DNA from: Pseudomonas capeferrum
Lineage (GTDB): Bacteria > Pseudomonadota > Gammaproteobacteria > Pseudomonadales > Pseudomonadaceae
Assembly (NCBI RefSeq): GCF_013523055.1
Contig: NZ_JAAMQM010000002.1
Span: forward strand, 248,001 to 312,000
DNA length: 64,000 nucleotides
Direction: 5' to 3'
The translations under genes were made by a program, and so were the position numbers. Positions 26,669 to 35,872 of the stretch are shown piece after piece. The notes under the pieces are model-generated. The model saw only the letters and a program-made list of their open reading frames with translations. It was not told where the DNA came from and searched no databases. Numbering within the stretch: the first letter of the stretch is position 1; every line of letters begins with the position of its first letter.

Positions 26669-27493
26669 TTATTCGGTTTTCTGGAACAGCTGGCTGCCGC
26701 ATCGCGAGCAGAAGGCCGCGTTGTGTTCATGGCTCATCTTGGCGCAGGTCGGACAATCATGTTGCAGCTGTTCGCCGCGCATGGCGTTGGCCAGTTCGGC
26801 GGTGAAGATCCCGGTGGGCACGGCGATGATCGAATAACCGGTGATCATTACCAGCGAGGAAAGGACCTGGCCCAGGGGCGTGGTGGGCACGATATCGCCG
26901 AAGCCTACGGTGGTCAGGGTGACGATGGCCCAATAGATGCCCTTGGGGATGCTGGTGAAGCCGTGTGCCGGACCCTCGATGACATACATCAGCGTGCCGA
27001 ACACCGTGACCAGGGTGGAGACGCTGACCAGAAAGACGATGATTTTCTGCTTGCTGCCGCGCAAGGCCGCCAGCAGGTAATTGGCTTGGCTGAGGTACGG
27101 ACTGAGCTTGAGCACGCGGAAGATCCGCAGCATGCGGATGACCCGGATGATCAGCAGGTATTGGGCGTCACTGTAGTAGAGGGCGATGATTCCCGGCACG
27201 ATGGCCAGGAGATCGACCAGGCCGTAGAAGCTGAAGGCATAGCGCAGCGGTTTGGGCGAGCAGTACAGGCGCGTCAGGTATTCGACCAGAAAGATCGCCG
27301 TGAAACCCCACTCGATCGCGGCGAGCAGCCCGGCATAGCTTTGGTGCACCTCGTCGATGCTGTCGAGAATGACTGTCACGAGGCTGGCGAGGATGATCAG
27401 CAGGAGGGTCTTGTCAAAGCGTCGGCCGGCGACGGTGTCGGACTGGAAGACGATGACGTAAAGCCGCTCGCGCCAAGTTTGCGGTATGTCCAT
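26669..27493 (-). CDS. Voltage-gated-type potassium/ion channel with C-terminal zinc ribbon
   Basis: The protein has 274 residues with six helices. There is an arginine-containing S4 (IIRVIRMLRIFRVLKL) and a pore helix with the K+ selectivity filter TVGFGD. The C-terminus carries CPTC...CSRCG, a probable zinc ribbon. I prefer the ATG at 27493 (MDIPQTWRERL), which has GGAAG about ten bases upstream; an ATG at 27523 would add ten residues. A decayed copy of its N-terminal part lies just upstream on the same strand. Confidence 0.85.
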   Translation of the reverse strand: MDIPQTWRERLYVIVFQSDTVAGRRFDKTLLLIILASLVTVILDSIDEVHQSYAGLLAAIEWGFTAIFLVEYLTRLYCSPKPLRYAFSFYGLVDLLAIVPGIIALYYSDAQYLLIIRVIRMLRIFRVLKLSPYLSQANYLLAALRGSKQKIIVFLVSVSTLVTVFGTLMYVIEGPAHGFTSIPKGIYWAIVTLTTVGFGDIVPTTPLGQVLSSLVMITGYSIIAVPTGIFTAELANAMRGEQLQHDCPTCAKMSHEHNAAFCSRCGSQLFQKTE

Positions 27494-27679
27494 GGATGAG
27501 GCGACTTCCTGAAGAGTAGGCATACAGCCTAGAAGTGCGGCGGGCGGTTGCGCAACCAGGATCGCACGACTTCGCCGACTGACATTTTCGCCAGCGCTGA
27601 CTTTGCCGGGTGAGTCGACGCTTGGGCTCCACACTTTCTGAGAAACCTGAAGGTATGAAGCTCATGCTGGCGGACCAGT

Positions 27680-27790
27680 AAGTTGCAGAACCGTCACCAA
27701 GCTGGCGGCAATGACCAGCAGGAGAGCCTTGTAGCAGCATCAATCGGCAATGGTGTCAGTCTGGAAGCGTTGAAGGGATTTGGTCCAGGG
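27680..27790 (-). pseudogene. Fossil N-terminal fragment of a second ion-channel gene
   Basis: Read on the minus strand, this gives FQTDTIAD, a stop, then CCYKALLLVIAASLVTVL and soon another stop. It aligns in one frame with FQSDTVAGRRFDKTLLLIILASLVTVIL of the intact channel (26669-27493). It is a decayed duplicate or the scar of a recombination. Confidence 0.6.
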
Positions 27791-28666
27791 TCATCCATGC
27801 ATCTGACGGGACGCGCGCCGTTGGCGTACTTGTCCAAAGTGACTGCCTAGATGCATCAGCCAGCAGGCTGCGACGAAGGGAGCGGTAAGCGCGGTGATTG
27901 ACAGGGCGTTGCACAGCGCTTGCAGTAATAGCGCCAGGATCACGGCCAGCATCGTTACCCATGGGCGCTCGCCCTGACGACTGAAGGCCAGCGCCGCCAG
28001 CGCTGCATTGAAACCGTACAGCCCCATCCATGCCGCTTGCCCCTGATCGGCAAGCAATGCCACGGCTGCGCCAATGGACGATGCGATCACGGCCCAAAGA
28101 GCCGCATAAGGGTTGGCGAGACACATGCCCATTACGATCAACAGACCAGCCAGCGGCTTGTCCAGCAGGAAAATCTGACCTACGCCGCGCAACAGGGCAT
28201 GGAGTGGATCGGCTTCGACAACACCCGCCAGCGGGGGCTGCGCAACCATCAGGATGCCCCAACCTAGCAGCACGAAAGGCGCGGTATAGGCGACCAACAG
28301 TTTGCCGCCGCGCTTGCGCCACTGATGGGTGATGATGCTGGAGAGTCCACCCGCCGCGATGATCAGCGGCGCAATGATCGCCGACCACGGCAGCACGGCA
28401 CTGATCAAGATGCCGATCAGTACACCGTTGTAGCTGTACAGGCCGGCCTGTCGATCGGCGCGGTCGTAGTTGCGACGCTGGGCGGTGAGCAGGCCGGCCA
28501 GGGCGCCGAGCAGAGCGCCACCGACCAGATCAGGGGCGGTCAGCAGGATGGCCAGCAGGCAGCACAGGCCGCACAAGGGGTTGCGCAGCAGCAGCACCTG
28601 GCTGAAGCCGTTGAGCAGCGCCGTGGCCCAGTCGGGGCACGGGTTGACGAAATTTTTGGTGTACAT
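27791..28666 (-). CDS. Urea transporter
   Basis: The protein has 291 residues and about ten hydrophobic helices in two similar halves. It has the SYNGVLIGILIS and YGFNAALAALAFS repeats typical of the urea transporter (UT/Yut) family. It would let urea cross the inner membrane. Urea is a product of the ureidoglycolate lyase step encoded downstream in this window, but no urease genes are present here. ATG at 28666. Confidence 0.88.
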   Translation of the reverse strand: MYTKNFVNPCPDWATALLNGFSQVLLLRNPLCGLCCLLAILLTAPDLVGGALLGALAGLLTAQRRNYDRADRQAGLYSYNGVLIGILISAVLPWSAIIAPLIIAAGGLSSIITHQWRKRGGKLLVAYTAPFVLLGWGILMVAQPPLAGVVEADPLHALLRGVGQIFLLDKPLAGLLIVMGMCLANPYAALWAVIASSIGAAVALLADQGQAAWMGLYGFNAALAALAFSRQGERPWVTMLAVILALLLQALCNALSITALTAPFVAACWLMHLGSHFGQVRQRRASRQMHG

Positions 28667-28810
28667 GGGCAGTCAGTAGGGTTGAGGTGGGCGATGGGCC
28701 TCTTCGGGCCTCGTTTTCCGCAGTTCTTTGTGCAAAGGGAGAGCTTTGCCTAATGTCAGTCAGTCAAGGAAAGCAGTCGCTTCAATGCCGGTGCTCAGCT
28801 TCGGCTTCTG

Positions 28811-28926
28811 GAATCTTCAGTGAAGCTACCGGCCTATCGCGGGACAAGCCCGCTCGCCACCGAGAACCGCGTACCAGTGGCGAGCGGGCTTGTCCCGCGA
28901 TAGGCCGGTAGCTTCACTGAAGATTC
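28811..28926. repeat. Perfect 50-bp inverted REP pair
   Basis: Arms 28811-28860 and 28877-28926 are perfect inverted copies containing CGCGGGACAAGCCCGCTCGC. Weaker inverted similarity extends outward to about 28746 and 28992 (GTCAG...AAGG elements). The 373-base gap 28667-29039 otherwise holds the pyk 3' hairpin and no gene. Confidence 0.9.
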
Positions 28927-29016
28927 GGAGGCCGAACATCACCCTTGAACCGAATTTGATGATTTCCCTTAGCTGACTGCATTGGGCTTTGCTCTCCCTT
29001 TGCGGCGTAAGCCGGA

Positions 29017-29035
29017 AGGGCTGCACTGCAGCCCT
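29017..29035. terminator. Hairpin downstream of pyk
   Basis: AGGGCTGCA and TGCAGCCCT form a perfect nine-base stem with almost no loop, four bases after the pyk stop on the minus strand. No T-tract follows, so it may be a mRNA-end stabiliser or a factor-dependent terminator. Confidence 0.45.
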
Positions 29036-29039
29036 GGCC

Positions 29040-30455
29040 TTAGATCAAAGTCTCGATGCGCAGCGTATTAGTCGTCCCTGGTTTGCCGAAAGGCACGCCG
29101 GCGGTGATCAGCAAGGTATCTCCACGGCTGGCCATGCCTTGCGCCTGGGCAATCTCCAGCGCTGTCGAGCAGATCTCGTCGACCTGGCGCAGGCGATCGT
29201 TGACCACCGAGTGCACGCCCCAGGCCACGCTCAGGCGGCGGGCGGTGGACAGGTTGGGGGTCAGGTTGAGGATCGGTACCCGTGGACGCTCGCGCGCGGC
29301 ACGCAGGGTCGAGGCGCCGGACTCGCTGTAGTTGACCAGTACCGCTACCGGCAGGATGCCGCTGATGCGACGGATCGCGCAGCTGATGGCGTCCGATACG
29401 GTAGCTTCGGCCTTGGGTCGGCCGACGTCGAGCTGGGCCTGGTAGTCGGGACCGTTTTCAACTTGGCGAATGATCTTGCTCATCATCTGCACGGCTTCGA
29501 GCGGGTAGTCGCCCGAAGCGGTCTCCGCCGACAACATCACCGCATCGGCACCCTCTGCCACCGCATTGGCCACGTCGGTGACTTCGGCGCGGGTCGGCGC
29601 TGGCGAGAAGCGCATCGACTCAAGCATCTGCGTGGCCACCACCACCGGCTTGCCCAGCTGGCGGCAGGTGCTGATGATCTGCTTCTGGATATGCGGGACG
29701 CTTTCGGCCGGCACTTCCACGCCCAGATCGCCACGCGCCACCATGATCGCATCGGACGCTTCGGCGATGGCCTGCAGCTGGACCACGGCGGACGGCTTTT
29801 CGATCTTGGCCATCAGGTAGGCGCGGTCGCCGATCAGCTGGCGCGCCTCGGCGATGTCCTCGGGGCGCTGGACGAACGACAGTGCCACCCAGTCCACACC
29901 CAGCTCCAGGCCGAAGGCCAGGTCGCGTCGGTCCTTGGGGGTCAGCGGGCTGAGGTCGAGCACGGCTTGGGGTACGTTGACGCCCTTGCGGTCCGACAAC
30001 TCGCCGCCGGCCAGCACCTCGGTGTCGATGGCGTCGCTGTGCTTGGCGGTCACCCGCAGCCGCAGCTTGCCGTCGTCGAGCAGCAGGTCCATGCCTGGCT
30101 CGAGCGCGGCGATGATTTCCGGATGCGGCAGGTTGACCCGGTGGCTGTCGCCAGGGGTGGCATCGAGGTCCAGGCGCAGGGCCTGACCGCGTTGCAGTTG
30201 GACCTTGCCTTCGGCAAAGCGGCCAACGCGCAGTTTCGGCCCCTGCAGATCCATGAGGATACCCAGCGGGAAATTGAGCTGGCTTTCCACCTCGCGAATC
30301 CACTGGTAGCGCAGGGCATGGTCGGCATGTTCGCCGTGGCTGAAGTTGAGGCGGAAGATATTCACCCCGGCTTCGACCAGTTGGCGGATGTCGTCGATGC
30401 CTTCGATGGCAGGGCCTAGTGTGGCGAGGATTTTGACTTTCTTGTCAGGCGTCAT
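29040..30455 (-). CDS. pyk: Pyruvate kinase
   Basis: The protein has 471 residues. It contains KILATLGPA at the start, the substrate site RLNFSHGEHADH, the catalytic MAKIEKPSAV lysine region, and MVARGDLGVEVP. It converts phosphoenolpyruvate and ADP to pyruvate and ATP. It is the last gene of the gcl operon and overlaps ttuD by four bases, so glyoxylate-derived 2-phosphoglycerate can be drained to pyruvate. KT2440 carries the same arrangement, where the gene is called pykF. Confidence 0.95.
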   Translation of the reverse strand: MTPDKKVKILATLGPAIEGIDDIRQLVEAGVNIFRLNFSHGEHADHALRYQWIREVESQLNFPLGILMDLQGPKLRVGRFAEGKVQLQRGQALRLDLDATPGDSHRVNLPHPEIIAALEPGMDLLLDDGKLRLRVTAKHSDAIDTEVLAGGELSDRKGVNVPQAVLDLSPLTPKDRRDLAFGLELGVDWVALSFVQRPEDIAEARQLIGDRAYLMAKIEKPSAVVQLQAIAEASDAIMVARGDLGVEVPAESVPHIQKQIISTCRQLGKPVVVATQMLESMRFSPAPTRAEVTDVANAVAEGADAVMLSAETASGDYPLEAVQMMSKIIRQVENGPDYQAQLDVGRPKAEATVSDAISCAIRRISGILPVAVLVNYSESGASTLRAARERPRVPILNLTPNLSTARRLSVAWGVHSVVNDRLRQVDEICSTALEIAQAQGMASRGDTLLITAGVPFGKPGTTNTLRIETLI

Positions 30456-31726
30456 GATGGCGAAGTCTCGAGGATCAGGATGGCGCGGAAATCGTTCACG
30501 TTGGTGCGGGTCGGTTCGGTGACGATCAGCGCATCGAGGGCGGCGAAGTAGCCGTACCCATTGTTGTTGTCCAGCTCGTCGGCCGCCGACAGGCCCAGGG
30601 CCTGGGCGCGCGCGTAGCTGGCGGGCGTCATGAGGGCGCCGGCGTTCTCTTCCGAGCCATCGATGCCGTCGGTATCACCGGCCAGGGCGTACACCCCAGG
30701 CAAGCCTTTGAGGCTTTCGGTGAGGCTGAGCAGAAACTCGGCGTTGCGTCCGCCACGGCCGTTGCCGCGCACGGTGACGGTGGTCTCGCCGCCGGAAAGG
30801 ATCACGCAGGGCGCGGCCAGCGGCTGCCCATGCTGGACGATCTGCCGGGTGATGCCAGCGTGTACCTTGGCCACTTCCCGCGACTCGCCTTCCAGGTCGC
30901 CGAGGATCAGCGGGCTGAAGCCGGCCTGACGCGCTTTCACGGCGGCGGCTTCCAGCGACTGTTGTGGTCGGGCGATCAGTTGGAAGTGGCTGCGCGCCAG
31001 GGCCGGGTCATCGGCCTTGACGGTTTCGGACGCCGGGTCGTTGAGCCAGTCGATGACGGACTTGGGCGCCTCGATGCCGTAGCGCTTGAGGATCGCCAGG
31101 GCATCGGCCGAGGTGCTGGGGTCGGCCACGGTCGGCCCGGAGGCGATGACCGTGGCCAGGTCGCCCGGCACGTCGGAGATGGCATAGGTATAGACGCTGG
31201 CCGGCCAACAGGCCTTGGCCAGGCGACCGCCCTTGATCGCCGAGAGGTGCTTGCGCACGCAGTTCATCTCGCCGATGGTTGCGCCGGACTTGAGCAACGC
31301 TTTGTTGATCTGTTGCTTGTCGGCCAGGGTCAGGCCCGCGGCGGGCAGGGCGAGCAGGGCAGAGCCGCCGCCGGACAGCAGGAAGATCACCCGGTCGTCT
31401 TCAGACAGGTTGCTGACCAGCTCCAGCACACGCTTGGCCACCGCCAGGCCGGCGGCATCGGGGACCGGGTGGGCGGCTTCGACCACCTCGATCTTCTGGC
31501 AGTTGGCGCCGTGACCGTAGCGGGTCACGACCAGGCCGGACACTTCGCCCAGCCAGCTTTTTTCGACTACTTCGGCCATGGCCGCGGCGGCCTTGCCGGC
31601 ACCGATGACGATCACCCGGCCGCTACGATCCGCGGGCAGGTGAGGTTCGAGAACTTGGCGGGGGTGGGCGGCGGCGATGGCTGTGTCGAACAGCTCGCGG
31701 AGTAATTGTTGCGGATCGACCGACAT
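30452..31726 (-). CDS. ttuD: Glycerate kinase / hydroxypyruvate reductase TtuD (MOFRL family)
   Basis: The protein has 424 residues. The N-terminal half contains VIGAGKAAAAMAEVVEK and FLLSGGGSALLALPA. The C-terminal MOFRL-type domain contains GRGGRNAEFLLSL and the metal/nucleotide site GDTDGIDGSEENAG. This class phosphorylates glycerate to 2-phosphoglycerate. Its place between glxR and pyk in the gcl operon fits glycerate kinase. I used the ATG at 31726; the frame runs further upstream without homology. Confidence 0.9.
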   Translation of the reverse strand: MSVDPQQLLRELFDTAIAAAHPRQVLEPHLPADRSGRVIVIGAGKAAAAMAEVVEKSWLGEVSGLVVTRYGHGANCQKIEVVEAAHPVPDAAGLAVAKRVLELVSNLSEDDRVIFLLSGGGSALLALPAAGLTLADKQQINKALLKSGATIGEMNCVRKHLSAIKGGRLAKACWPASVYTYAISDVPGDLATVIASGPTVADPSTSADALAILKRYGIEAPKSVIDWLNDPASETVKADDPALARSHFQLIARPQQSLEAAAVKARQAGFSPLILGDLEGESREVAKVHAGITRQIVQHGQPLAAPCVILSGGETTVTVRGNGRGGRNAEFLLSLTESLKGLPGVYALAGDTDGIDGSEENAGALMTPASYARAQALGLSAADELDNNNGYGYFAALDALIVTEPTRTNVNDFRAILILETSPS

Positions 31727-31854
31727 GGCAGGCTCCCAGATCATTATTGTTCTGCAGAATCGAAAACGCCCCCGGAACTGCCTCCGTGCAGGCTGAACCA
31801 GGGGCGGTGTTGCGCGTTGCCACCGACTGACCTGTGGTCGCAGGTTTATCGGGG

Positions 31855-31965
31855 CTGGCTTCTTCGCGGGTAACTCGCATCGGCGAACCGCCGCACCCAC
31901 TGGGTTCGGTGCGGTCCTTGTAGGAGCGGCGGTCCGCCGATGCGAGTTACCCGCGAAGAGGCCAG
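31855..31965. repeat. Inverted REP pair between glxR and ttuD
   Basis: Arms 31855-31894 and 31926-31965 (40 bases) are inverted with two mismatches and contain CTTCGCGGGTAACTCGC. The pair sits inside the gcl operon, in the 255-base glxR-ttuD gap, where its transcript would fold into a strong hairpin. Confidence 0.85.
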
Positions 31966-31981
31966 TGAAGATTACCGCGGG

Positions 31982-32875
31982 TTACTTGTCGTCGCGGATC
32001 GAGAAGTTGGCCATGTGCTCCAGGCCCTTGATCAGCGCCGAGTGGTCCCAGTTACCGCCGCCCAGAGCCACGCAGGTGCTGAAGACCTGCTGGGCGTTGG
32101 AGGTGTTGGGCAGGTTGATGCCCAGCTCCTTGGCGCCTTGCAAGGCCAGGTTCAGATCCTTCTGGTGGAGGTTGATGCGAAAACCTGGGTCGAAGGTGCC
32201 TTTGATCATGCGCTCGGCATGCACTTCGAGGATCTTCGAGGACGCGAAGCCGCCCATCAGCGCTTCACGCACCTTGGCCGGATCGGCGCCGTTCTTCGCG
32301 GCGAACAGCAGTGCTTCGCCCACGGCCTGGATGTTCAGGGCGACGATGATCTGGTTGGCGACCTTGGCGGTTTGGCCATCACCGTTGCCACCCACGTGGG
32401 TGATGTTCTTGCCCATGGTCTGGAACAGGGGCAGAACGCGCTCGAAGGCTTTCGGGCAGCCGCCGACCATGATGCTCAGGGTCGCGGCCTTGGCGCCGAC
32501 TTCACCGCCGGATACCGGAGCGTCCAGGTAGCTGGCGCCAGTGGCGTTGACCTTTTCGGCGAACGTCTTGGTAGCGGTGGGCGAAATCGAGCTCATGTCG
32601 ATCACCACCTTGTTCGGGCCGATGCCCTGGGCGACGCCGTTCTCACCGAACAGGACGGCTTCGACCTGTGGGGTATCGGGGACCATGACGATGATGAATT
32701 CAGCTTCCTGGGCCACTTCCTTGGGATTGGCCAAGGCGACGGCGCCGGCGGCGATCAGGTCGGCCGGGGCTGCGTCGTGGTGGGAGGAGAGGAACAGCGA
32801 GTGACCTGCCTTTTGCAGGTTTTGCGCCATTGGGCGACCCATGATGCCGGTGCCGATGAATCCGATTTTAGCCAT
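31982..32875 (-). CDS. glxR: Tartronate semialdehyde reductase (2-hydroxy-3-oxopropionate reductase)
   Basis: The protein has 297 residues. The NAD(P) site GFIGTGIMGRPMAQNL opens the protein. The substrate motif YLDAPVSGGEVGAK and the catalytic lysine region GQTAKVANQIIV follow, typical of the beta-hydroxyacid dehydrogenase family. It reduces tartronate semialdehyde to glycerate. It lies between hyi and ttuD. The ATG at 32875 gives the family-standard length. Confidence 0.94.
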   Translation of the reverse strand: MAKIGFIGTGIMGRPMAQNLQKAGHSLFLSSHHDAAPADLIAAGAVALANPKEVAQEAEFIIVMVPDTPQVEAVLFGENGVAQGIGPNKVVIDMSSISPTATKTFAEKVNATGASYLDAPVSGGEVGAKAATLSIMVGGCPKAFERVLPLFQTMGKNITHVGGNGDGQTAKVANQIIVALNIQAVGEALLFAAKNGADPAKVREALMGGFASSKILEVHAERMIKGTFDPGFRINLHQKDLNLALQGAKELGINLPNTSNAQQVFSTCVALGGGNWDHSALIKGLEHMANFSIRDDK

Positions 32876-32916
32876 GAGAATGTGCCTCTTTATTATGCGT
32901 TCGCAGACTTTGGGAG

Positions 32917-32999
32917 AGCGGGCTTGTCCCGCGAAGACGGCAGTGAAGTCGCCATCGCATTCGCGGGACAAGTCGTAGCGGCGAACCGCCGCTCCCACA
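32917..32999. repeat. REP elements between hyi and glxR
   Basis: GGCTTGTCCCGCGAA (32921-32935) and TTCGCGGGACAAG (32960-32972) are inverted. They are followed by a partial REP tail GCGGCGAACCGCCGCTCCCA. The pairing is weaker than in the other loci. Confidence 0.7.
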
Positions 33000-33018
33000 G
33001 GTTCAGTGTTTTAGCTTT

Positions 33019-33801
33019 TTAGATCGCGTTATGGGTCTTCAGCCAGCCCAGGCCCGCCTCGGTGGTGGTCAGCGGCTTGTACTCCGCGCCTACCCAGCCC
33101 TGATAACCGATACGGTCCAGGTGCTCGAACAGGAAGCGGTAGTTGATCTCACCGGTACCTGGCTCGTTGCGGCCAGGGTTGTCGGCCAGCTGGATGTGGT
33201 TGATCAGTTTCAGGTTGGCTTCGATGGTGCGCGCCAGGTCACCTTCCATGATCTGCATGTGGTAGATGTCGTACTGCAGGAACAGGTTGGCGCTGCCGAC
33301 CTCGGCCTGGATTTCCAGGGCCTGCTGGGTGGTGTTCAGATAGAAGCCCGGGATATCGCGGGTGTTGATCATTTCCATGACCAGCTTGATACCGGCGGCC
33401 TGCAACTTCTCGGCGGCGTACCTGAGGTTCTCGACGAAGGTCTTGCGCACGGTGGCACAGTCCAGGCCCTGCGGGCGGATGCCGGCCAGGCAGTTGATCT
33501 GGGTATTGCCCAGCACCTTGGCGTAGTCGATCGCCAGGTCGACACCGGCGCGGAAATCCTCGACCCGGTCGGGATGGCAGGCGATCCCGCGTTCACCCTT
33601 GGCCCAATCGCCTGCAGGCAGGTTGAACAACACCTGGGTCAGACCGTGAGCGTCGAGCTGCTGCTTGATTTCGGCCGAGCTGAAATCGTACGGGAAGAGG
33701 TATTCGACGCCACTGAAACCGGCATCGGCGGCCGCCTTGAAGCGGGCCAGAAAACCCTGCTCGGTGAACAGCATGGACAGGTTGGCAGCGAAGCGAGGCA
33801 T
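33019..33801 (-). CDS. hyi: Hydroxypyruvate isomerase
   Basis: The protein has 260 residues and a TIM-barrel of the xylose isomerase-like/Hyi family. It begins MPRFAANLSMLFTE and contains the metal-binding segments LVMEMINTRDIPGF and FLQYDIYHMQIMEGD. It interconverts hydroxypyruvate and tartronate semialdehyde. It lies 53 bases downstream of gcl. The ATG at 33801 follows AAGGAGCC. Assignment rests on family and operon. Confidence 0.93.
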   Translation of the reverse strand: MPRFAANLSMLFTEQGFLARFKAAADAGFSGVEYLFPYDFSSAEIKQQLDAHGLTQVLFNLPAGDWAKGERGIACHPDRVEDFRAGVDLAIDYAKVLGNTQINCLAGIRPQGLDCATVRKTFVENLRYAAEKLQAAGIKLVMEMINTRDIPGFYLNTTQQALEIQAEVGSANLFLQYDIYHMQIMEGDLARTIEANLKLINHIQLADNPGRNEPGTGEINYRFLFEHLDRIGYQGWVGAEYKPLTTTEAGLGWLKTHNAI

Positions 33802-33854
33802 GGTTGGCTCCTTGCGAATAAGGGCCCCCAAGGCATGCCGTGGGGGCTGAGCGA

Positions 33855-35630
33855 TCAGTCGAGCAGCGAGATGGCGGTAGGTGCGTCGTTACCCACCAGG
33901 GCCAGGTCTTCGAATTCGTTGACCGCGTTGATCTCGGTGCCCATGGAAATGTTGGTCACGCGCTCGAGAATCACCTCGACCACTACCGGCACGCGGAACT
34001 CCTCGGCCATCTTCTGGGCCTTGAGCAGGGCAGGGGCGATATCGCCTGGTTCGAATACGCGCAGGGCCTTGCAACCCAGGCCTTCGACGACCGCGACGTG
34101 GTCGACACCGTAGCCTTGGGCTTCGGTCGAGTTGATGTTCTCGAATGCCAGTTGTACACAGTAATCCATCTCGAAGCCACGCTGCGCCTGACGGATCAGG
34201 CCCAGATAGGCGTTGTTCACCAGCACGTGGACGTACGGCAGGTTGAACTGCGCGCCGACCGCCAGCTCTTCGATCATGAACTGGAAGTCGTAGTCACCCG
34301 ACAGTGCGACCACCTTGCGTTTCGGGTCGGCCTTGACCACGCCCAGGGCCGCGGGAATGGTCCAGCCCAGCGGGCCGGCCTGGCCGCAGTTGATCCAGTG
34401 ACGCGGCTGGTAGACGTGCAGGAACTGCGCACCGGCGATCTGCGACAGGCCGATGGTGCTGACGTAGCAAGTGTCCTTGCCGAACACCTGGTTCATTTCT
34501 TCGTAGACGCGCTGCGGCTTGACCGGGACATTGTCGAAGTGGGTCTTGCGATGCAGGCTGGCCTTGCGCTGCTGGCAGTCTTCCAGCCAGGCGCTGCGAT
34601 CCTTGAGGCGACCATCCGCCTTCCACTCGCGCGCCACTTCGAGGAATACCTGCAGCGCGGCGCCGGCGTCGGAAACGATGCCCAGGTCAGGGTTGAACAC
34701 GCGACCGATCTGGGTAGGCTCGATGTCGACATGGATGAAGCGACGGCCTTCGGTGTACACATCGACGGAACCGGTGTGACGGTTGGCCCAACGGTTGCCG
34801 ATGCCGAACACCAGGTCGGACTTGAGCAGCGTGGCGTTGCCGTAGCGGTGCGATGTCTGCAGACCGACCATGCCGACCATCAGCGGGTGGTCGTCAGGAA
34901 TGGTACCCCAGCCCATCAAGGTCGGAATGACCGGCACACCGGTCAGCTCGGCGAACTCCACCAGAAGGGCGCTGGCATCGGCGTTGATGATGCCGCCGCC
35001 AGCGACCAGCAGGGGGCGCTCCGCGTCGTTGAGCATGGCCAGGGCCTTTTCGGCCTGGACGCGGTTGGCCGCAGGCTTGTGCAAGGGCAATGGCTGATAG
35101 GCGTCGATGTCGAACTCGATCTCGGCCATCTGCACGTCGAACGGCAGGTCGATCAGGACGGGGCCGGGACGGCCGCTGCGCATTTCGAAGAAGGCTTTCT
35201 GGAACGCGTAGGGTACCTGGCCTGGCTCCAGCACGGTGGTGGCCCATTTGGTCACGGGCTTGACGATGCTGGTGATGTCGACGGCCTGGAAGTCTTCCTT
35301 GTGCAGGCGAGCGCGAGGGGCTTGGCCAGTGATGCAGAGGATGGGGATGGAGTCGGCCGCGGCGCTGTACAGGCCGGTGACCATGTCGGTACCGGCAGGG
35401 CCGGAGGTGCCGATGCAGACGCCGATGTTGCCGGCGTTGGCGCGGGTATAGCCCTCGGCCATGTGCGAGGCGCCTTCGACGTGACGAGCGAGTACATGAT
35501 CGATGCCGCCGACCTTCTTCAGGGCCGAATACAGCGGGTTGATGGCAGCCCCCGGAATGCCGAACGCGGTATCTACGCCTTCGCGGCGCATGACCAGAAC
35601 GGCCGCATCGATTGCTCTCATTTTGCTCAT
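33855..35630 (-). CDS. gcl: Glyoxylate carboligase
   Basis: The protein has 591 residues, exactly the family length. It is a ThDP-dependent enzyme with the N-terminal [18 protein letters not shown], where Val replaces the usual catalytic Glu as expected for Gcl. The cofactor region is [16 protein letters not shown] through [12 protein letters not shown]. It condenses two glyoxylate into tartronate semialdehyde and CO2. It is first in gcl-hyi-glxR-ttuD-pyk. An exact TTGTATACAA lies 26 bases upstream of the ATG at 35630. Confidence 0.97.
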   Translation of the reverse strand: MSKMRAIDAAVLVMRREGVDTAFGIPGAAINPLYSALKKVGGIDHVLARHVEGASHMAEGYTRANAGNIGVCIGTSGPAGTDMVTGLYSAAADSIPILCITGQAPRARLHKEDFQAVDITSIVKPVTKWATTVLEPGQVPYAFQKAFFEMRSGRPGPVLIDLPFDVQMAEIEFDIDAYQPLPLHKPAANRVQAEKALAMLNDAERPLLVAGGGIINADASALLVEFAELTGVPVIPTLMGWGTIPDDHPLMVGMVGLQTSHRYGNATLLKSDLVFGIGNRWANRHTGSVDVYTEGRRFIHVDIEPTQIGRVFNPDLGIVSDAGAALQVFLEVAREWKADGRLKDRSAWLEDCQQRKASLHRKTHFDNVPVKPQRVYEEMNQVFGKDTCYVSTIGLSQIAGAQFLHVYQPRHWINCGQAGPLGWTIPAALGVVKADPKRKVVALSGDYDFQFMIEELAVGAQFNLPYVHVLVNNAYLGLIRQAQRGFEMDYCVQLAFENINSTEAQGYGVDHVAVVEGLGCKALRVFEPGDIAPALLKAQKMAEEFRVPVVVEVILERVTNISMGTEINAVNEFEDLALVGNDAPTAISLLD

Positions 35631-35655
35631 GGGTTGTGCCTCATCGATTTTGTAA

Positions 35656-35665
35656 TTGTATACAA
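35656..35665. promoter_or_regulatory. TTGTATACAA operator upstream of gcl
   Basis: Exact palindrome 26 bases before the gcl start. GclR represses the gcl pathway in KT2440 and is associated with purine/allantoin metabolism; that it binds this sequence is my inference. Confidence 0.78.
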
Positions 35666-35794
35666 CCTTGCTTTCCACAGAGTGTATTCATCCTGGGTCG
35701 ACTAGGTCAATGCCTTTTCATCGTACAGATTGCTCTGCTTTTGGATGCCGAATTTTGGGCTTTTCGTCGGATGCCAAGCGATTATTCTCAAATA

Positions 35795-35804
35795 TTGTAT
35801 ACAA
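35795..35804. promoter_or_regulatory. TTGTATACAA operator upstream of the HbpS-like gene
   Basis: Second exact copy in the divergent gcl/HbpS-like gap, 69 bases before the rightward gene. The pair at 35656 and 35795 would allow control of both directions. Confidence 0.75.
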
Positions 35805-35872
35805 AAATAGTATTTGTTGTGTTCTATTCTTGCGGTACCCGAAACTTCGCATAACAACAAAAGGATCACTCC

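Noticed and set aside
28989..30419. 476-residue frame opposite pyk
   Set aside because: Shadow of pyruvate kinase, which has all its catalytic motifs on the minus strand.
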